Source: Xanthocytophaga flava (GTDB taxonomy: Bacteria; Bacteroidota; Bacteroidia; Cytophagales; 172606-1). From it: a DNA stretch of 64,000 nt. Below, piece by piece: positions 23,802 through 32,496 of the stretch. A program made the position numbers and the translations under genes. The notes under the pieces are model-generated. The model ran no database searches. It was given only the letters and a program-made list of their open reading frames with translations, and was not told where the DNA came from. The stretch lies in NCBI RefSeq assembly GCF_030068545.1, contig NZ_JASJOR010000007.1, forward strand, positions 186,001-250,000, written 5' to 3'. Numbering within the stretch: position 1 is the stretch's first letter; each line of letters opens with the position of its first letter.

Positions 23802-24977
23802 ATGAAAAAAAAGAGCAGCCAGTTTGAAACCAATGCCGTTCGCGTACGTGCGGAACAGACTCCATTCCGGGAACATACTACTCCCTTATTTTTAACGTCT
23901 AGTTTTACATTTGAAGATGCAGATCAGGCCAGTGCTTTGTTTGCAGATGAGATTCCCGGAAATATCTATACTCGTTTTTCAAATCCTAATACGAGTGAGT
24001 TTATTGACAAACTATGTGCGTTAGAGGGTGCAGAGGATGGTATTGCTACAGCGACAGGGATGGCTGCTATGTTTACAAGTATGGCGGCCCTAGTAAGTAG
24101 CGGTGATCACATACTGGCTTCCCGTTCATTATTCGGATCTACACATCAGATTCTGACTCAGATCTTTCCTCGCTGGGGTATTACACATACTTATGCGGAT
24201 ATAGACAAGCCTGAAACCTGGGAAGGATTAATCCAGCCTAATACAAAGATGATCTTTGTTGAAACTCCTTCCAATCCTTCATTAGATATGATTGATCTGG
24301 AATGGTTAGGTGCGCTGGCAAACAAACATGGCATTATTCTGAATGTAGATAATTGCTTTGCAACACCTTATTTACAGAATCCAATCAAGTATGGCGCGCA
24401 CCTTGTGACACATTCGGCTACCAAGTTTATGGAAGGCCAGGGACGTGTGTTGGCGGGCGCAATTGTGGGTAAAAGAGAGCTGATCAAAGAAATCCGTTTC
24501 TTTGCTCGCCATACCGGGCCCTCTCTATCACCTTTGAATGCCTGGACTCTTTCAAAGAGTCTGGAAACGCTGGCAGTTCGAATGGAACAACATTGTCGGA
24601 ACGCCCACCAATTAGCAGAATGGCTGGAAAAACAACCTGACGTTGAAAAGGTAATCTATCCGTTTTTGCCATCCTATCCACAATATGAGCTAGCAAAGAA
24701 ACAAATGCGGCTGGGTGGCCCTATGGTAAGCTTTATTGTAAAAGGCGGACTGGCAAAGGCAAAATCGGTACTAAACTCACTAAAACTGGTTTCATTCAGC
24801 TCCAATCTGGGTGATACCCGTAGTATTGCTACTAGCCCAGCTATCACTACTCATTCCAAATTAAAACCTGAAGAACGAGCAGCGGTTGGTATTGATGACG
24901 GTCTGATTCGAATTTCCGTAGGTCTGGAACATGTTTCAGACATTATTGGAGATATCGAGCAGGCGTTACGTAGTTGA
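23802..24977 (+). CDS. metZ: O-succinylhomoserine sulfhydrylase (trans-sulfuration family)
   Basis: PLP enzyme of the Cys/Met metabolism family, 391 residues. The N-terminal ETNAVRVRAEQTPFREHTTP and the PLP-lysine site SATKFMEGQGR are those of MetZ-type O-succinylhomoserine sulfhydrylases, which make homocysteine from sulfide and an activated homoserine. Cystathionine gamma-synthase or O-acetylhomoserine sulfhydrylase activity cannot be excluded from sequence alone. Its own terminator follows. Confidence 0.9.
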   Translation: MKKKSSQFETNAVRVRAEQTPFREHTTPLFLTSSFTFEDADQASALFADEIPGNIYTRFSNPNTSEFIDKLCALEGAEDGIATATGMAAMFTSMAALVSSGDHILASRSLFGSTHQILTQIFPRWGITHTYADIDKPETWEGLIQPNTKMIFVETPSNPSLDMIDLEWLGALANKHGIILNVDNCFATPYLQNPIKYGAHLVTHSATKFMEGQGRVLAGAIVGKRELIKEIRFFARHTGPSLSPLNAWTLSKSLETLAVRMEQHCRNAHQLAEWLEKQPDVEKVIYPFLPSYPQYELAKKQMRLGGPMVSFIVKGGLAKAKSVLNSLKLVSFSSNLGDTRSIATSPAITTHSKLKPEERAAVGIDDGLIRISVGLEHVSDIIGDIEQALRS

Positions 24978-25015
24978 CATGGCCAGATAAATGATTTTCT
25001 GACATTTGCTATATA

Positions 25016-25057
25016 AACCTCTGCAAGAGTTGTACCTTTGCAGAGGTTTTTCTTTTT
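25016..25057 (+). terminator. Rho-independent terminator of metZ
   Basis: AACCTCTGCA and TGCAGAGGTT form a perfect 10-bp stem with a 13-base loop, followed by a T-rich tract. It starts 39 bases after the metZ stop. Confidence 0.85.
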
Positions 25058-25147
25058 TGCTAGTATAACTTTGATACTCAAAGGATAGCTTCTTAAAAAA
25101 CAGTTGAATAGAACCCTTCATTTTGCATTACGAATTCTGAAATTCCT

Positions 25148-26404
25148 ATGATTGCCCCTCCTACAGATGCACTGACGATAGACGTTGAGAAAGCCTACAG
25201 TGTACTTAAAGATGTAGTGGTACGGACACCACTACAATACGATGCTCGCCTATCAAAAAAATATGGCGCTGAGATTTATTTCAAACGAGAAGACTTGCAG
25301 GCAGTTAGATCCTATAAAATTCGGGGGGCATACTATAATATTTACAATCTTACAGATGAACAACGGGCAAAGGGTGTAGTTTGTGCCAGTGCTGGTAACC
25401 ATGCTCAGGGATTTGCATCTGCCTGTAGCCAGATGAAAATCAAAGGTATTGTTTTCATGCCACAGGTAACCCCTCGTCAGAAAATTGAACGTGTACGTCA
25501 GTTTGGAGAAGACTGGGTTCGTATTGAACTAGTTGGAAATACCTATGATGAGGCTGCGCATGCTGCCAGTTTGTATTGTACCGAGAGAGAGATGACCTAT
25601 GTGCATGCCTTTGATAACCTTAATACTATTGCAGGTCAAGGTACTGTAGCCTACGAGATTTTGGAGGAAATGCCAGATGTAGATATGGTAATATGCCCTG
25701 TTGGAGGGGGTGGATTGGCAGCGGGTGTATCCTATTATATGAAGTCAAAACAACCTTCTATTCAGATTGTAGGAGTAGATCCGCAAGGAGCGCCTAAAAT
25801 GGTAGAGGCATTGAAGGCCGGATATCCTAAAGTGCTTGACAAGATCGATAACTTTATGGATGGGGTAGCTGTAAAAAAAGCAGGTAACCTAACCTTTGAA
25901 TTTGTTCGCAGGTATGTAGACAAGGTTATTGCTTCACCAGAGGGAAAAACCTGTACGGTTATGATTGAGTTGTATCAGAATGAGGGTCTTATTACAGAAC
26001 CTGCCGGAGCAGTCTCTGTAGCGGCTCTGGAACAGCTTCAGGAAGATATTGCTGGCAAGAAAGTTGTATGTATTATAAGTGGCGGCAACAATGACATTGC
26101 ACGCTATGCGGAAGTAATAGATCGTAGTATGATTTATGAGGGATTAAAACATTACTTTATTGTAGAATTCCCTCAGAAACCAGGTCAATTATTACGATTC
26201 CTGCAACAGGTATTAGGACCAACAGATGATATTGTTCGGTTTGAATACCTGAAAAGTACGAATCGTGAATATGGTCCTGCATTGGTAGGGATTGAACTTA
26301 CCAATAAAGATGATCTGACAGCGTTACTACAACGAATGCAGGATCTGAATATCACCTACAAAAATGTGATGCAGGATGATGTACTACGCAAATATTTAAT
26401 GTAG
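25148..26404 (+). CDS. ilvA: threonine ammonia-lyase IlvA
   Basis: PLP enzyme that deaminates threonine to 2-oxobutanoate, the first step to isoleucine. The PLP lysine is in RSYKIRGAYYN (near residue 56) and the glycine-rich phosphate loop is VGGGGLAAG. The 418 residues include a C-terminal ACT-like region (from about residue 330, YFIVEFPQKPGQL), as in regulated biosynthetic enzymes, so isoleucine feedback is likely. The next gene follows after 37 bases and may be co-transcribed. Confidence 0.93.
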   Translation: MIAPPTDALTIDVEKAYSVLKDVVVRTPLQYDARLSKKYGAEIYFKREDLQAVRSYKIRGAYYNIYNLTDEQRAKGVVCASAGNHAQGFASACSQMKIKGIVFMPQVTPRQKIERVRQFGEDWVRIELVGNTYDEAAHAASLYCTEREMTYVHAFDNLNTIAGQGTVAYEILEEMPDVDMVICPVGGGGLAAGVSYYMKSKQPSIQIVGVDPQGAPKMVEALKAGYPKVLDKIDNFMDGVAVKKAGNLTFEFVRRYVDKVIASPEGKTCTVMIELYQNEGLITEPAGAVSVAALEQLQEDIAGKKVVCIISGGNNDIARYAEVIDRSMIYEGLKHYFIVEFPQKPGQLLRFLQQVLGPTDDIVRFEYLKSTNREYGPALVGIELTNKDDLTALLQRMQDLNITYKNVMQDDVLRKYLM

Positions 26405-26441
26405 TAAACAGATAATAGGCTATTGTGTATTCTCTTATCAT

Positions 26442-26957
26442 ATGAATAACTCTTTAGGAAAGCATCGTTTTCTTTTAACTCTTGGTCTCGTTTTTTCAAT
26501 TTTCATTCTTTCTTCATTCAGAAAACATGAATTTCACTCCAGTTTGGCAGAAATCCATTATAATCCTGCTACAAAATCGCTGGAAGTAAGTTTGCGTGTA
26601 TTCTCTGATGATCTGGAAACTGCACTTTCCAAGGAAAATAAACGTACATTAAAAGTAGAAGACAATGCGACAATAGATCCATTTATCAAGCAGTATCTAT
26701 CAAGACATTTTGTACTGACAGATACAAAAAATGCAAGGAAATCTATTAATTGGGTAGGCAAAGAAATTACAGTAGATGTTACCTGGCTTTACTTCGAGGT
26801 TCCTGTTACAGAAGAACCGAATGGGTTAAAAATAAATAATACACTGTTATTTGAGTCATTTGATGATCAGGTAAACATTGTGAATGTAATTTACAAGAGT
26901 CAAAAAAAAACCTATTTGTTTAAGTCAGATCAGACAACACAGACTATAGAACTTTAA
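26442..26957 (+). CDS. DUF6702-like secreted protein
   Basis: A 171-residue protein with an N-terminal hydrophobic export signal (LTLGLVFSIFILSSF) and a beta-rich body. HEFHSSLAEIHYNPATKSLEVSLRVFSDDLE is the pattern I associate with the Bacteroidota family DUF6702. Function unknown. It follows ilvA closely and ends at a strong bidirectional terminator. Confidence 0.75.
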   Translation: MNNSLGKHRFLLTLGLVFSIFILSSFRKHEFHSSLAEIHYNPATKSLEVSLRVFSDDLETALSKENKRTLKVEDNATIDPFIKQYLSRHFVLTDTKNARKSINWVGKEITVDVTWLYFEVPVTEEPNGLKINNTLLFESFDDQVNIVNVIYKSQKKTYLFKSDQTTQTIEL

Positions 26958-26962
26958 AAAAG

Positions 26963-26990
26963 AAAAACCGCTCTACAGCGGTTTTTCTTT
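26963..26990. terminator. bidirectional terminator shared by two convergent genes
   Basis: AAAAACCGCT / AGCGGTTTTT is a perfect 10-bp stem with a CTAC loop, with A/T tracts on both sides. It lies six bases after the plus-strand DUF6702-like stop; the stop codon of the minus-strand gene lies in the loop. Confidence 0.88.
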
Positions 26991-27551
26991 TATTGGTTTT
27001 TTATATTGAGGTTTCCCTTTTCGGTAAGGGTCTTTTTGATCAGATTCCTTGTCAGTTTGTTGGGTAGGTACTGTATTACGACCTTTTGTTACTGCCTCAC
27101 CCTTCTGTGAAGGAGCTGAAGCATTCTGCATATTGGCTTTTGAAGGATCACGTCTCATAGTATCTAGCCCAATTCCTCCATTCGAACTGCGGTTATACTC
27201 TGTACTTGGATCAGGACGGCTTGGCTCTGCAGTCATTGCGTTAGGTGTATTGGAATTGGTGCTGGTAGGATCTGGCTTTGCTTCCGCTTTTCTCTCAGCT
27301 GGTGTTTTTTCATGAGGAGTAGTTGAACCCGTGCCTCTGCTAGTATCTATAGTCTGATCTTTGTCATTCTTATTCCCAATTGCTCTATCCTCATTCCGAT
27401 TGACGTTTTGGTTGTTTGTGCTCTGATTCTTATTTGAAGATTGACTGGTAGATTTGGGTTTATTCTGTTGTTCATTGGTTTTACCATTTTGCTGAGCGAT
27501 TCCAGCAAATGAAAGCAATCCCATACCAAATAACATTAATATCGTTTTCAT
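26973..27551 (-). CDS. low-complexity secreted protein (N/K/T/P-rich)
   Basis: A 192-residue protein with a clean signal peptide (MKTILMLFGMGLLSFAGIAQQ) and a mature part almost entirely of Asn, Gln, Lys, Ser, Thr, Pro and Asp without hydrophobic core segments. It is therefore probably disordered in the periplasm or outside the cell. No domain is recognised. Its last codons and stop lie inside the terminator hairpin shared with the gene opposite. A second secreted low-complexity gene lies upstream on the same strand. Confidence 0.7.
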   Translation of the reverse strand: MKTILMLFGMGLLSFAGIAQQNGKTNEQQNKPKSTSQSSNKNQSTNNQNVNRNEDRAIGNKNDKDQTIDTSRGTGSTTPHEKTPAERKAEAKPDPTSTNSNTPNAMTAEPSRPDPSTEYNRSSNGGIGLDTMRRDPSKANMQNASAPSQKGEAVTKGRNTVPTQQTDKESDQKDPYRKGKPQYKKPIKEKPL

Positions 27552-27618
27552 AGCGGTATATTTATAGTCAAATTATATGGATACTCAAGAAGTTATCTTG
27601 TTTATCTAACTTGAATAG

Positions 27619-27656
27619 ATTAAAAGAGCAGAGATTTAAATCTCTGCTCTTTTAAT
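27619..27656. terminator. perfect 38-base palindrome, probable terminator
   Basis: Two 19-base arms (AAAAGAGCAGAGATTT / AAATCTCTGCTCTTTT core) meet without a loop. It stands 10 bases past the stop of the Pro/Gln-rich gene on the minus strand and 68 bases before the next minus-strand start. Its T-rich outer arm can serve as the terminator tract. Confidence 0.7.
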
Positions 27657-27666
27657 GTGTTATTTT

Positions 27667-28155
27667 CTATTTAAGAGAATCCTTCCGGGAGGAATTGTTA
27701 GTTGATTTTTTCTTTACTGTTGTACTTTTCTGAGTGGTAGTAGTAGTTCGTTTGGTTTGATTCTGAGAAGGAACTCTACCACTTGAATCTGCTCCCTGGA
27801 TTTTGTTGCCATTTCCAGAAGGAACGGTTTGTTGTGGTTGCTGACCAGGTGTTTGACTAGGTACACTCTGAGGTATTGTCTGGCTTGGCATAGTCTGTTC
27901 TGGTATACCCTGACTTTGGCTAGGTACTCCAGTATTAGGCACACCTTGTGATTGACCTGGAACTGTTGTACTTGGTGTTGTTCTGCCTGGGGTACTTGGA
28001 ACCGGTGTAGGTAATGGTGTTCCTGGCGTAGGTGTACTAGGTACATTTGGATTTTGATACACGGTATCTCTTTTGTTTCCTGACGCAGGGGATTGCTGAG
28101 CAAATACACCATACGATACTAGCAGGATAGCGGCACTTAACATTAGCTTTTTCAT
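27667..28155 (-). CDS. low-complexity secreted protein (P/Q/S/T-rich)
   Basis: A 162-residue protein with signal peptide (MKKLMLSAAILLVSYGVFAQQ) followed by degenerate short repeats built on P-S-Q-S/T-Q-G-V/I-P and T-P-G/P-T-P units, and a basic Lys/Thr/Ser tail. Probably extended and disordered, perhaps a linker or surface polymer-binding protein (inference). It shares signal-peptide style and strand with the next gene but not sequence. A second overlapping frame is open on the same strand; the signal peptide decides for this one. Confidence 0.7.
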   Translation of the reverse strand: MKKLMLSAAILLVSYGVFAQQSPASGNKRDTVYQNPNVPSTPTPGTPLPTPVPSTPGRTTPSTTVPGQSQGVPNTGVPSQSQGIPEQTMPSQTIPQSVPSQTPGQQPQQTVPSGNGNKIQGADSSGRVPSQNQTKRTTTTTQKSTTVKKKSTNNSSRKDSLK

Positions 28156-28452
28156 ATAACTGGTATGTTAAATTAATTTTTGATAATTGTAACTTTGTTA
28201 TTTTCAGAACTTTCGTCTTCATTCCGACACCCAAAGAAGATAAAATAACATACCAATACACAAAAAAGTGTATAAACGAAGAAAACCTGGGTGTAGTGAA
28301 GCAACTTCTCCACAGTTGGGTAATAAAAGAAATAGATAAGTGCTCAAATGGGTAATAACCCAGAAAGATTTGGCTTGTTTTTTCTTTTTATCTACATTTA
28401 TAAGCAATAAAACCTGATTTTAACCTGATTTTTCAGATAAATACACAATACT

Positions 28453-29706
28453 ATGGCAGATCCATTCGATAACAAACCGCTATGGGATCGCAGAGGATTC
28501 TTACGAAAAAGCCTGGTAGGAGCATTCAGCGCTACGTTGGGGACCCAAATCGTTTTTGCTGAAAATATGCCCCGCTGGCACACACCATTAGCCTTACAGG
28601 CAGATAATCCATTAAGCTTACCTGCTGGCAAACATAAGGATTTGGTCATTCTGAACGATCGTCCCTGGAATGTTGAAACTCCGCCACACTTACTGGATGA
28701 TGAAATAACTCCTGTAGATAAGATGTTTATACGTAATAATGGGAATACACCTGAAAGTATAGATCTGAAGAACTGGACTTTGACAATTGATGGTGAGTCT
28801 GTCAAAAAGCAAACAATTTTTAAGCTTAGTGAACTAAAAAAGAAATTCAAACCTTATACGTATCGGTTAGTATTGGAATGTGGCGGTAATGGACGTTCGG
28901 GATACTATCCAATAACTTCAGGTAATCAATGGCACGAAGGAGGCGTTAGTTGCGCCGAATGGACGGGTGTGCGTCTGCGGGATGTGCTGGAAAGTATAGG
29001 AATTAAAGATGATGCCATATACATTGGCTATTATGGAAAAGATGTCCATTTAAGTGGAGATAGTTCCAAACCTGTTATTTCTCGTGGAGTTCCTATCAGG
29101 AAAGCATTGGAGGAAGAGACGCTACTTGCGTGGGCTCTAAACGGACAAGATATTCCGCTAATTCATGGCTATCCGTTACGATTGGTAATTGGTGGCTGGC
29201 CTGCATCTGTTTCTGGAAAATGGCTTTCCCGGATCTCTATACGCAATAAAGAGCATGATGGCCCAAAAATGGAAGGACATTCCTATCGTGTGCCTGCTCA
29301 TCCCATAGAGCCAGGAAGTAAAGTGCCTGACAGCGAGCTGAAGATTATTGAATCTATGCCTGTAAAGTCAGTCATTACATATCCGAAGTCAGGAGCTATT
29401 GTTCCGGATGGCAAACCACTTGAGTTGCGTGGACATGCCTGGGCAGGAGATCTGGAGGTGGTGGCCATGCAGGTCTCTATAGATTATGGTGCTACATGGA
29501 TAATCTGTGATCTGAGAAAACCTCATAACCGACTGGCCTGGCAGCAGTGGTCTGTAACTATTCCCTTTCCAAAGAAAGGATACTATGAAGTATGGGCAAA
29601 AGCAACGGATTCAAAAGGTGTATCTCAGCCTATGGTTATTCCAGCATGGAATCCTGGTGGGTACCTGAACAATGCCTGTCATCGTATTGCTGTAAAAGTA
29701 GAATAA
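28453..29706 (+). CDS. sulfite-oxidase-like molybdopterin oxidoreductase, Tat-exported
   Basis: A 417-residue periplasmic enzyme of the sulfite oxidase family. The N-terminus has a twin-arginine signal (DRRGFLRKS, Arg13-Arg14), so it is exported folded with cofactor. The molybdenum-ligand cysteine is Cys143 in LVLECGGNGRSG. The C-terminal part (about 295-415) is the Mo-co dimerisation domain (LRGHAWAGD, VSIDYGATW). It probably oxidises sulfite to sulfate, passing electrons to the c-type cytochrome encoded 19 bases downstream; other substrates are possible. Cofactor genes moaCB and moaA are in the same window. Confidence 0.88.
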   Translation: MADPFDNKPLWDRRGFLRKSLVGAFSATLGTQIVFAENMPRWHTPLALQADNPLSLPAGKHKDLVILNDRPWNVETPPHLLDDEITPVDKMFIRNNGNTPESIDLKNWTLTIDGESVKKQTIFKLSELKKKFKPYTYRLVLECGGNGRSGYYPITSGNQWHEGGVSCAEWTGVRLRDVLESIGIKDDAIYIGYYGKDVHLSGDSSKPVISRGVPIRKALEEETLLAWALNGQDIPLIHGYPLRLVIGGWPASVSGKWLSRISIRNKEHDGPKMEGHSYRVPAHPIEPGSKVPDSELKIIESMPVKSVITYPKSGAIVPDGKPLELRGHAWAGDLEVVAMQVSIDYGATWIICDLRKPHNRLAWQQWSVTIPFPKKGYYEVWAKATDSKGVSQPMVIPAWNPGGYLNNACHRIAVKVE

Positions 29707-29725
29707 TCCTTGAGTCAATTACAAT

Positions 29726-30139
29726 ATGCAATCTATAAAGGCTCAGACACTATTTTTAATTGGAATTGCAGGAGCACTTCTAATGGTGACAACGATGGAA
29801 TTTCAGAGGAAAGCAGAAAGGAATGGTTTAACTACTGTACAGGATTCAATTCCTAAGCTGGATTCTATAACCGGATTAAAAATAGCTCCGGGATTTGATA
29901 TGGTCCGGGCACAATGTACAGCCTGTCACTCTTCAAGACTAATCCTTCAGTATCGTGCTACACGTGAAGGATGGAAAGAACGTATCCGCTGGATGCAACA
30001 AAAACAAAATCTATGGGATCTGGGAGAAAATGAACCCATAATACTGGACTACTTAGCCAAAAATTATGGTCCGGAGAAGAAAGAGGTTCGTAGAGAACCA
30101 TTGCAACCCATAGAATGGTATAAACTTAATTCAAAATGA
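29726..30139 (+). CDS. c-type cytochrome partner of the molybdoenzyme
   Basis: A 137-residue protein with an N-terminal membrane or signal segment (about residues 8-24) and one heme c site, CTACH (Cys64, Cys67, His68). The short C-terminal fold (REGWKERIRWMQQKQ, then ILDYLAKNYGP) is the pattern of small cytochrome subunits of sulfite dehydrogenases. It follows the molybdoenzyme gene at once, so it is probably its electron acceptor in the periplasm. A Met ligand is not obvious beyond Met100, which fits the spacing. Confidence 0.85.
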   Translation: MQSIKAQTLFLIGIAGALLMVTTMEFQRKAERNGLTTVQDSIPKLDSITGLKIAPGFDMVRAQCTACHSSRLILQYRATREGWKERIRWMQQKQNLWDLGENEPIILDYLAKNYGPEKKEVRREPLQPIEWYKLNSK

Positions 30140-30140
30140 T

Positions 30141-30169
30141 AGAGAAGATACATTCTCTTTGCATTTTTT
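30141..30169 (+). terminator. possible terminator between cytochrome gene and rnr
   Basis: AGAGAA / TTCTCT with a six-base loop, then TTGCATTTTTT. The stem is short but correctly placed just after the cytochrome stop codon. Confidence 0.5.
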
Positions 30170-30183
30170 AAACTTGAAAAGAT

Positions 30184-32424
30184 TTGAGAACGAAAAAAGA
30201 AACTAAAAAATCTGCAGGAAAAGATAGAGCAATTAATCTTAAAGAGCAGATTCTGTCTGTACTAAGACAAAACAGAAGCCAGGCATTCACAGCGAAACAA
30301 CTGGCTAAAAAGCTGCAACTTAAAGGAGACCGGTATGAGAAGTCTCTGCGTGATATGTTGGATTTTCTGATTGAGACAGATGAAATATCTATGTTGTCTA
30401 ATGGCACTTACCGCTATAATACGAAAACACAAACCAAGACAGGAGTAGTAGATTGGGTAAGTCCACATTACGCCTTTATTGTAGTAGGAAATGATGAGAA
30501 AGATATATGGGTACATAGCAGTAATCTAAACGGAGCACTGGATGGGGATACAGTAAATGTAGTAGTATACATGCATCGTGCAGGTAGTAAGCCTGAAGGG
30601 GAAGTATCGGAGATTTTACAAAGGAAAAAGGATGAATATGTAGGAATCATTGAGATTACCAAGCGACACGCTTTTGTAATTCCTGATAATCGGAAGATGT
30701 ATGCCGATATATACATACCACTGGACTCGATTGGAAATGCAAAGGACAGAGAAAAAGTGTTGGTCAAAATTACCCACTGGGGAGATGCAGAACAAGGTCC
30801 ACAGGGAAAGGTAACAGAGGTATTGGGTAAAGCTGGGGAACACGAAACTGAGATGCATTCCATCATGGCCGAGTTTGGGCTACCATTCCGCTTTTCGGAA
30901 GAAGTAGAAGCAGAAGCAAAAGCAATTCGTAATGATATAGAGTCCGAAGTGGCGAAACGTCGTGACTTTCGGGATATTGTTACCTTTACCATAGACCCTG
31001 AAGATGCAAAGGATTTTGATGATGCCTTGTCTATCCGAAAGCTGGAAAACGGACATTGGGAAATAGGTGTTCATATTGCAGATGTAACGCATTATGTCAC
31101 TCCCGGTACTTCTCTGGAACGGGAAGCCTTTGCAAGAGCTACCTCCGTATATCTGGTTGATCGTACGATTCCAATGCTTCCCGAACGATTGTCCAACGAC
31201 TTATGTTCGTTGCGTCCCAATGAAGATAAGCTTACTTTCTCCTCTGTATTTGAGATGGATGAGACTGGCAAGATTTATAATGAATGGTTTGGCCGAACCA
31301 TCATTCATTCCAATCGTCGGTTTACGTATGAAGAAGTACAACGGATTCTGGAAGGAGAAAGTGGCGATTTTGCAGAGGATCTGAGACTACTGAATGACAT
31401 TGCCAAACAGATGAAAGAAGATCGTTTCAAAAACGGAGCAATGAGTTTTGAAACGATAGAGGTGAAATTTAAACTGGATGAAAAAGGTGTTCCTTTGGCT
31501 GTATACCCTAAAATCCGGAAAGATGCCCATAAGCTGATTGAAGAATTTATGCTGCTTGCCAATAAAAAAGTAGCCGAATGGGTATATAAATACAAAAAAG
31601 GCAAGGAAAAGAATACAATGGTGTATCGTATTCATGAATCTCCGGATAATGAAAAGGTAAAACTTTTTGCTTCTTTTATACGTCGGTTTGGATATAAAAT
31701 ACAAACCGAGTCCGGTAAGATTGCAGATTCTATGAATCAGCTGATTGAAGATCTGGAAGGCAAACCGGAGCAATTTACCTTGCAAAACCTGGCGATACGC
31801 ACTATGGCAAAGGCTCGCTATAGTACAGAACCGCTAGGCCATTTCGGACTGGCCTTCGCGCATTATACACACTTCACCTCACCAATCAGACGCTATCCGG
31901 ATATGATGGCGCATCGGTTATTGCAACTGTATCTGAACGCAGGAAAGGCACCTGACCGTAATGTATATGAAGATCAGTGTAAGCACTCTTCTGAACGGGA
32001 GAAAGTTGCTTCTGATGCAGAACGGGCCTCAATCAAATACAAACAGGTTGAGTTTATGAAAAATGCCGAACAGAAAGACTATGAAGGATTAGTGACAGGT
32101 GTAACTGAATTTGGCGTCTTTGTAGAGATGATTGAAACCCGTTGTGAAGGAATGGTACGTATCAGTGATCTGACAGACGATTATTACGAGCATGACCCGG
32201 AAAATTACCGTATCATAGGCCGTAAAACCAAACGGATTATTACTTTCGGAGATAAGGTGACTGTAAGAGTCAAAGCTACTAATCTTGAACGCCGAAGCAT
32301 TGATCTGACCCTGGTAAACTTTCCGGATGGAAAACCTCTCCAAGAACCCTCTAAAGATAAAAGAAGAGACAGTTCGAAAAGCAGAGGGGGTAAAAAGAAA
32401 GGAAGTAGCTCAAAATATTTTTAA
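30184..32424 (+). CDS. rnr: ribonuclease R
   Basis: Processive 3'-5' exoribonuclease for structured RNA. The 746 residues hold an N-terminal helix-turn-helix-like region, two cold-shock domains (about 80-220), the RNB catalytic domain with DPEDAKDFDDAL carrying metal-binding aspartates (near 275-285), a C-terminal S1 domain (EGLVTGVTEFGVFVEM, near 640) and a Lys/Ser-rich tail. The start is a TTG: the frame is closed by TGA nine bases upstream and the first in-frame ATG is far inside the protein. A terminator follows. Confidence 0.95.
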   Translation: MRTKKETKKSAGKDRAINLKEQILSVLRQNRSQAFTAKQLAKKLQLKGDRYEKSLRDMLDFLIETDEISMLSNGTYRYNTKTQTKTGVVDWVSPHYAFIVVGNDEKDIWVHSSNLNGALDGDTVNVVVYMHRAGSKPEGEVSEILQRKKDEYVGIIEITKRHAFVIPDNRKMYADIYIPLDSIGNAKDREKVLVKITHWGDAEQGPQGKVTEVLGKAGEHETEMHSIMAEFGLPFRFSEEVEAEAKAIRNDIESEVAKRRDFRDIVTFTIDPEDAKDFDDALSIRKLENGHWEIGVHIADVTHYVTPGTSLEREAFARATSVYLVDRTIPMLPERLSNDLCSLRPNEDKLTFSSVFEMDETGKIYNEWFGRTIIHSNRRFTYEEVQRILEGESGDFAEDLRLLNDIAKQMKEDRFKNGAMSFETIEVKFKLDEKGVPLAVYPKIRKDAHKLIEEFMLLANKKVAEWVYKYKKGKEKNTMVYRIHESPDNEKVKLFASFIRRFGYKIQTESGKIADSMNQLIEDLEGKPEQFTLQNLAIRTMAKARYSTEPLGHFGLAFAHYTHFTSPIRRYPDMMAHRLLQLYLNAGKAPDRNVYEDQCKHSSEREKVASDAERASIKYKQVEFMKNAEQKDYEGLVTGVTEFGVFVEMIETRCEGMVRISDLTDDYYEHDPENYRIIGRKTKRIITFGDKVTVRVKATNLERRSIDLTLVNFPDGKPLQEPSKDKRRDSSKSRGGKKKGSSSKYF

Positions 32425-32431
32425 TGAATAG

Positions 32432-32471
32432 AACAGGATTGGAGAAAGAGATAACTTCCAGTCCTGTTTTT
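32432..32471 (+). terminator. Rho-independent terminator of rnr
   Basis: AACAGGATTGGA pairs with TCCAGTCCTGTT (12 bp, one G-T wobble) followed by a T tract, seven bases past the rnr stop. The T tract ends on the TTG at 32470, which argues against that codon as the start of the next gene. Confidence 0.85.
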
Positions 32472-32496
32472 GTATAAACGCTTTTCTCAATTATGT

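Noticed and set aside
27714..28112. 132-codon second frame overlapping the Pro/Gln-rich secreted gene
   Set aside because: Same strand, shifted frame, lacks a signal peptide; its length is explained by the biased codon repeats of the real gene.
28219..28407. 62-codon hydrophobic frame on the minus strand upstream of the Pro/Gln-rich gene
   Set aside because: Starts at a TTG, has no recognisable signal or promoter, and the AT-rich sequence yields hydrophobic frames by chance.
30468..30992. 174-codon minus-strand frame inside rnr
   Set aside because: Opposite-strand shadow of a strongly conserved gene; Ser/Cys-rich product with no signal or domain.
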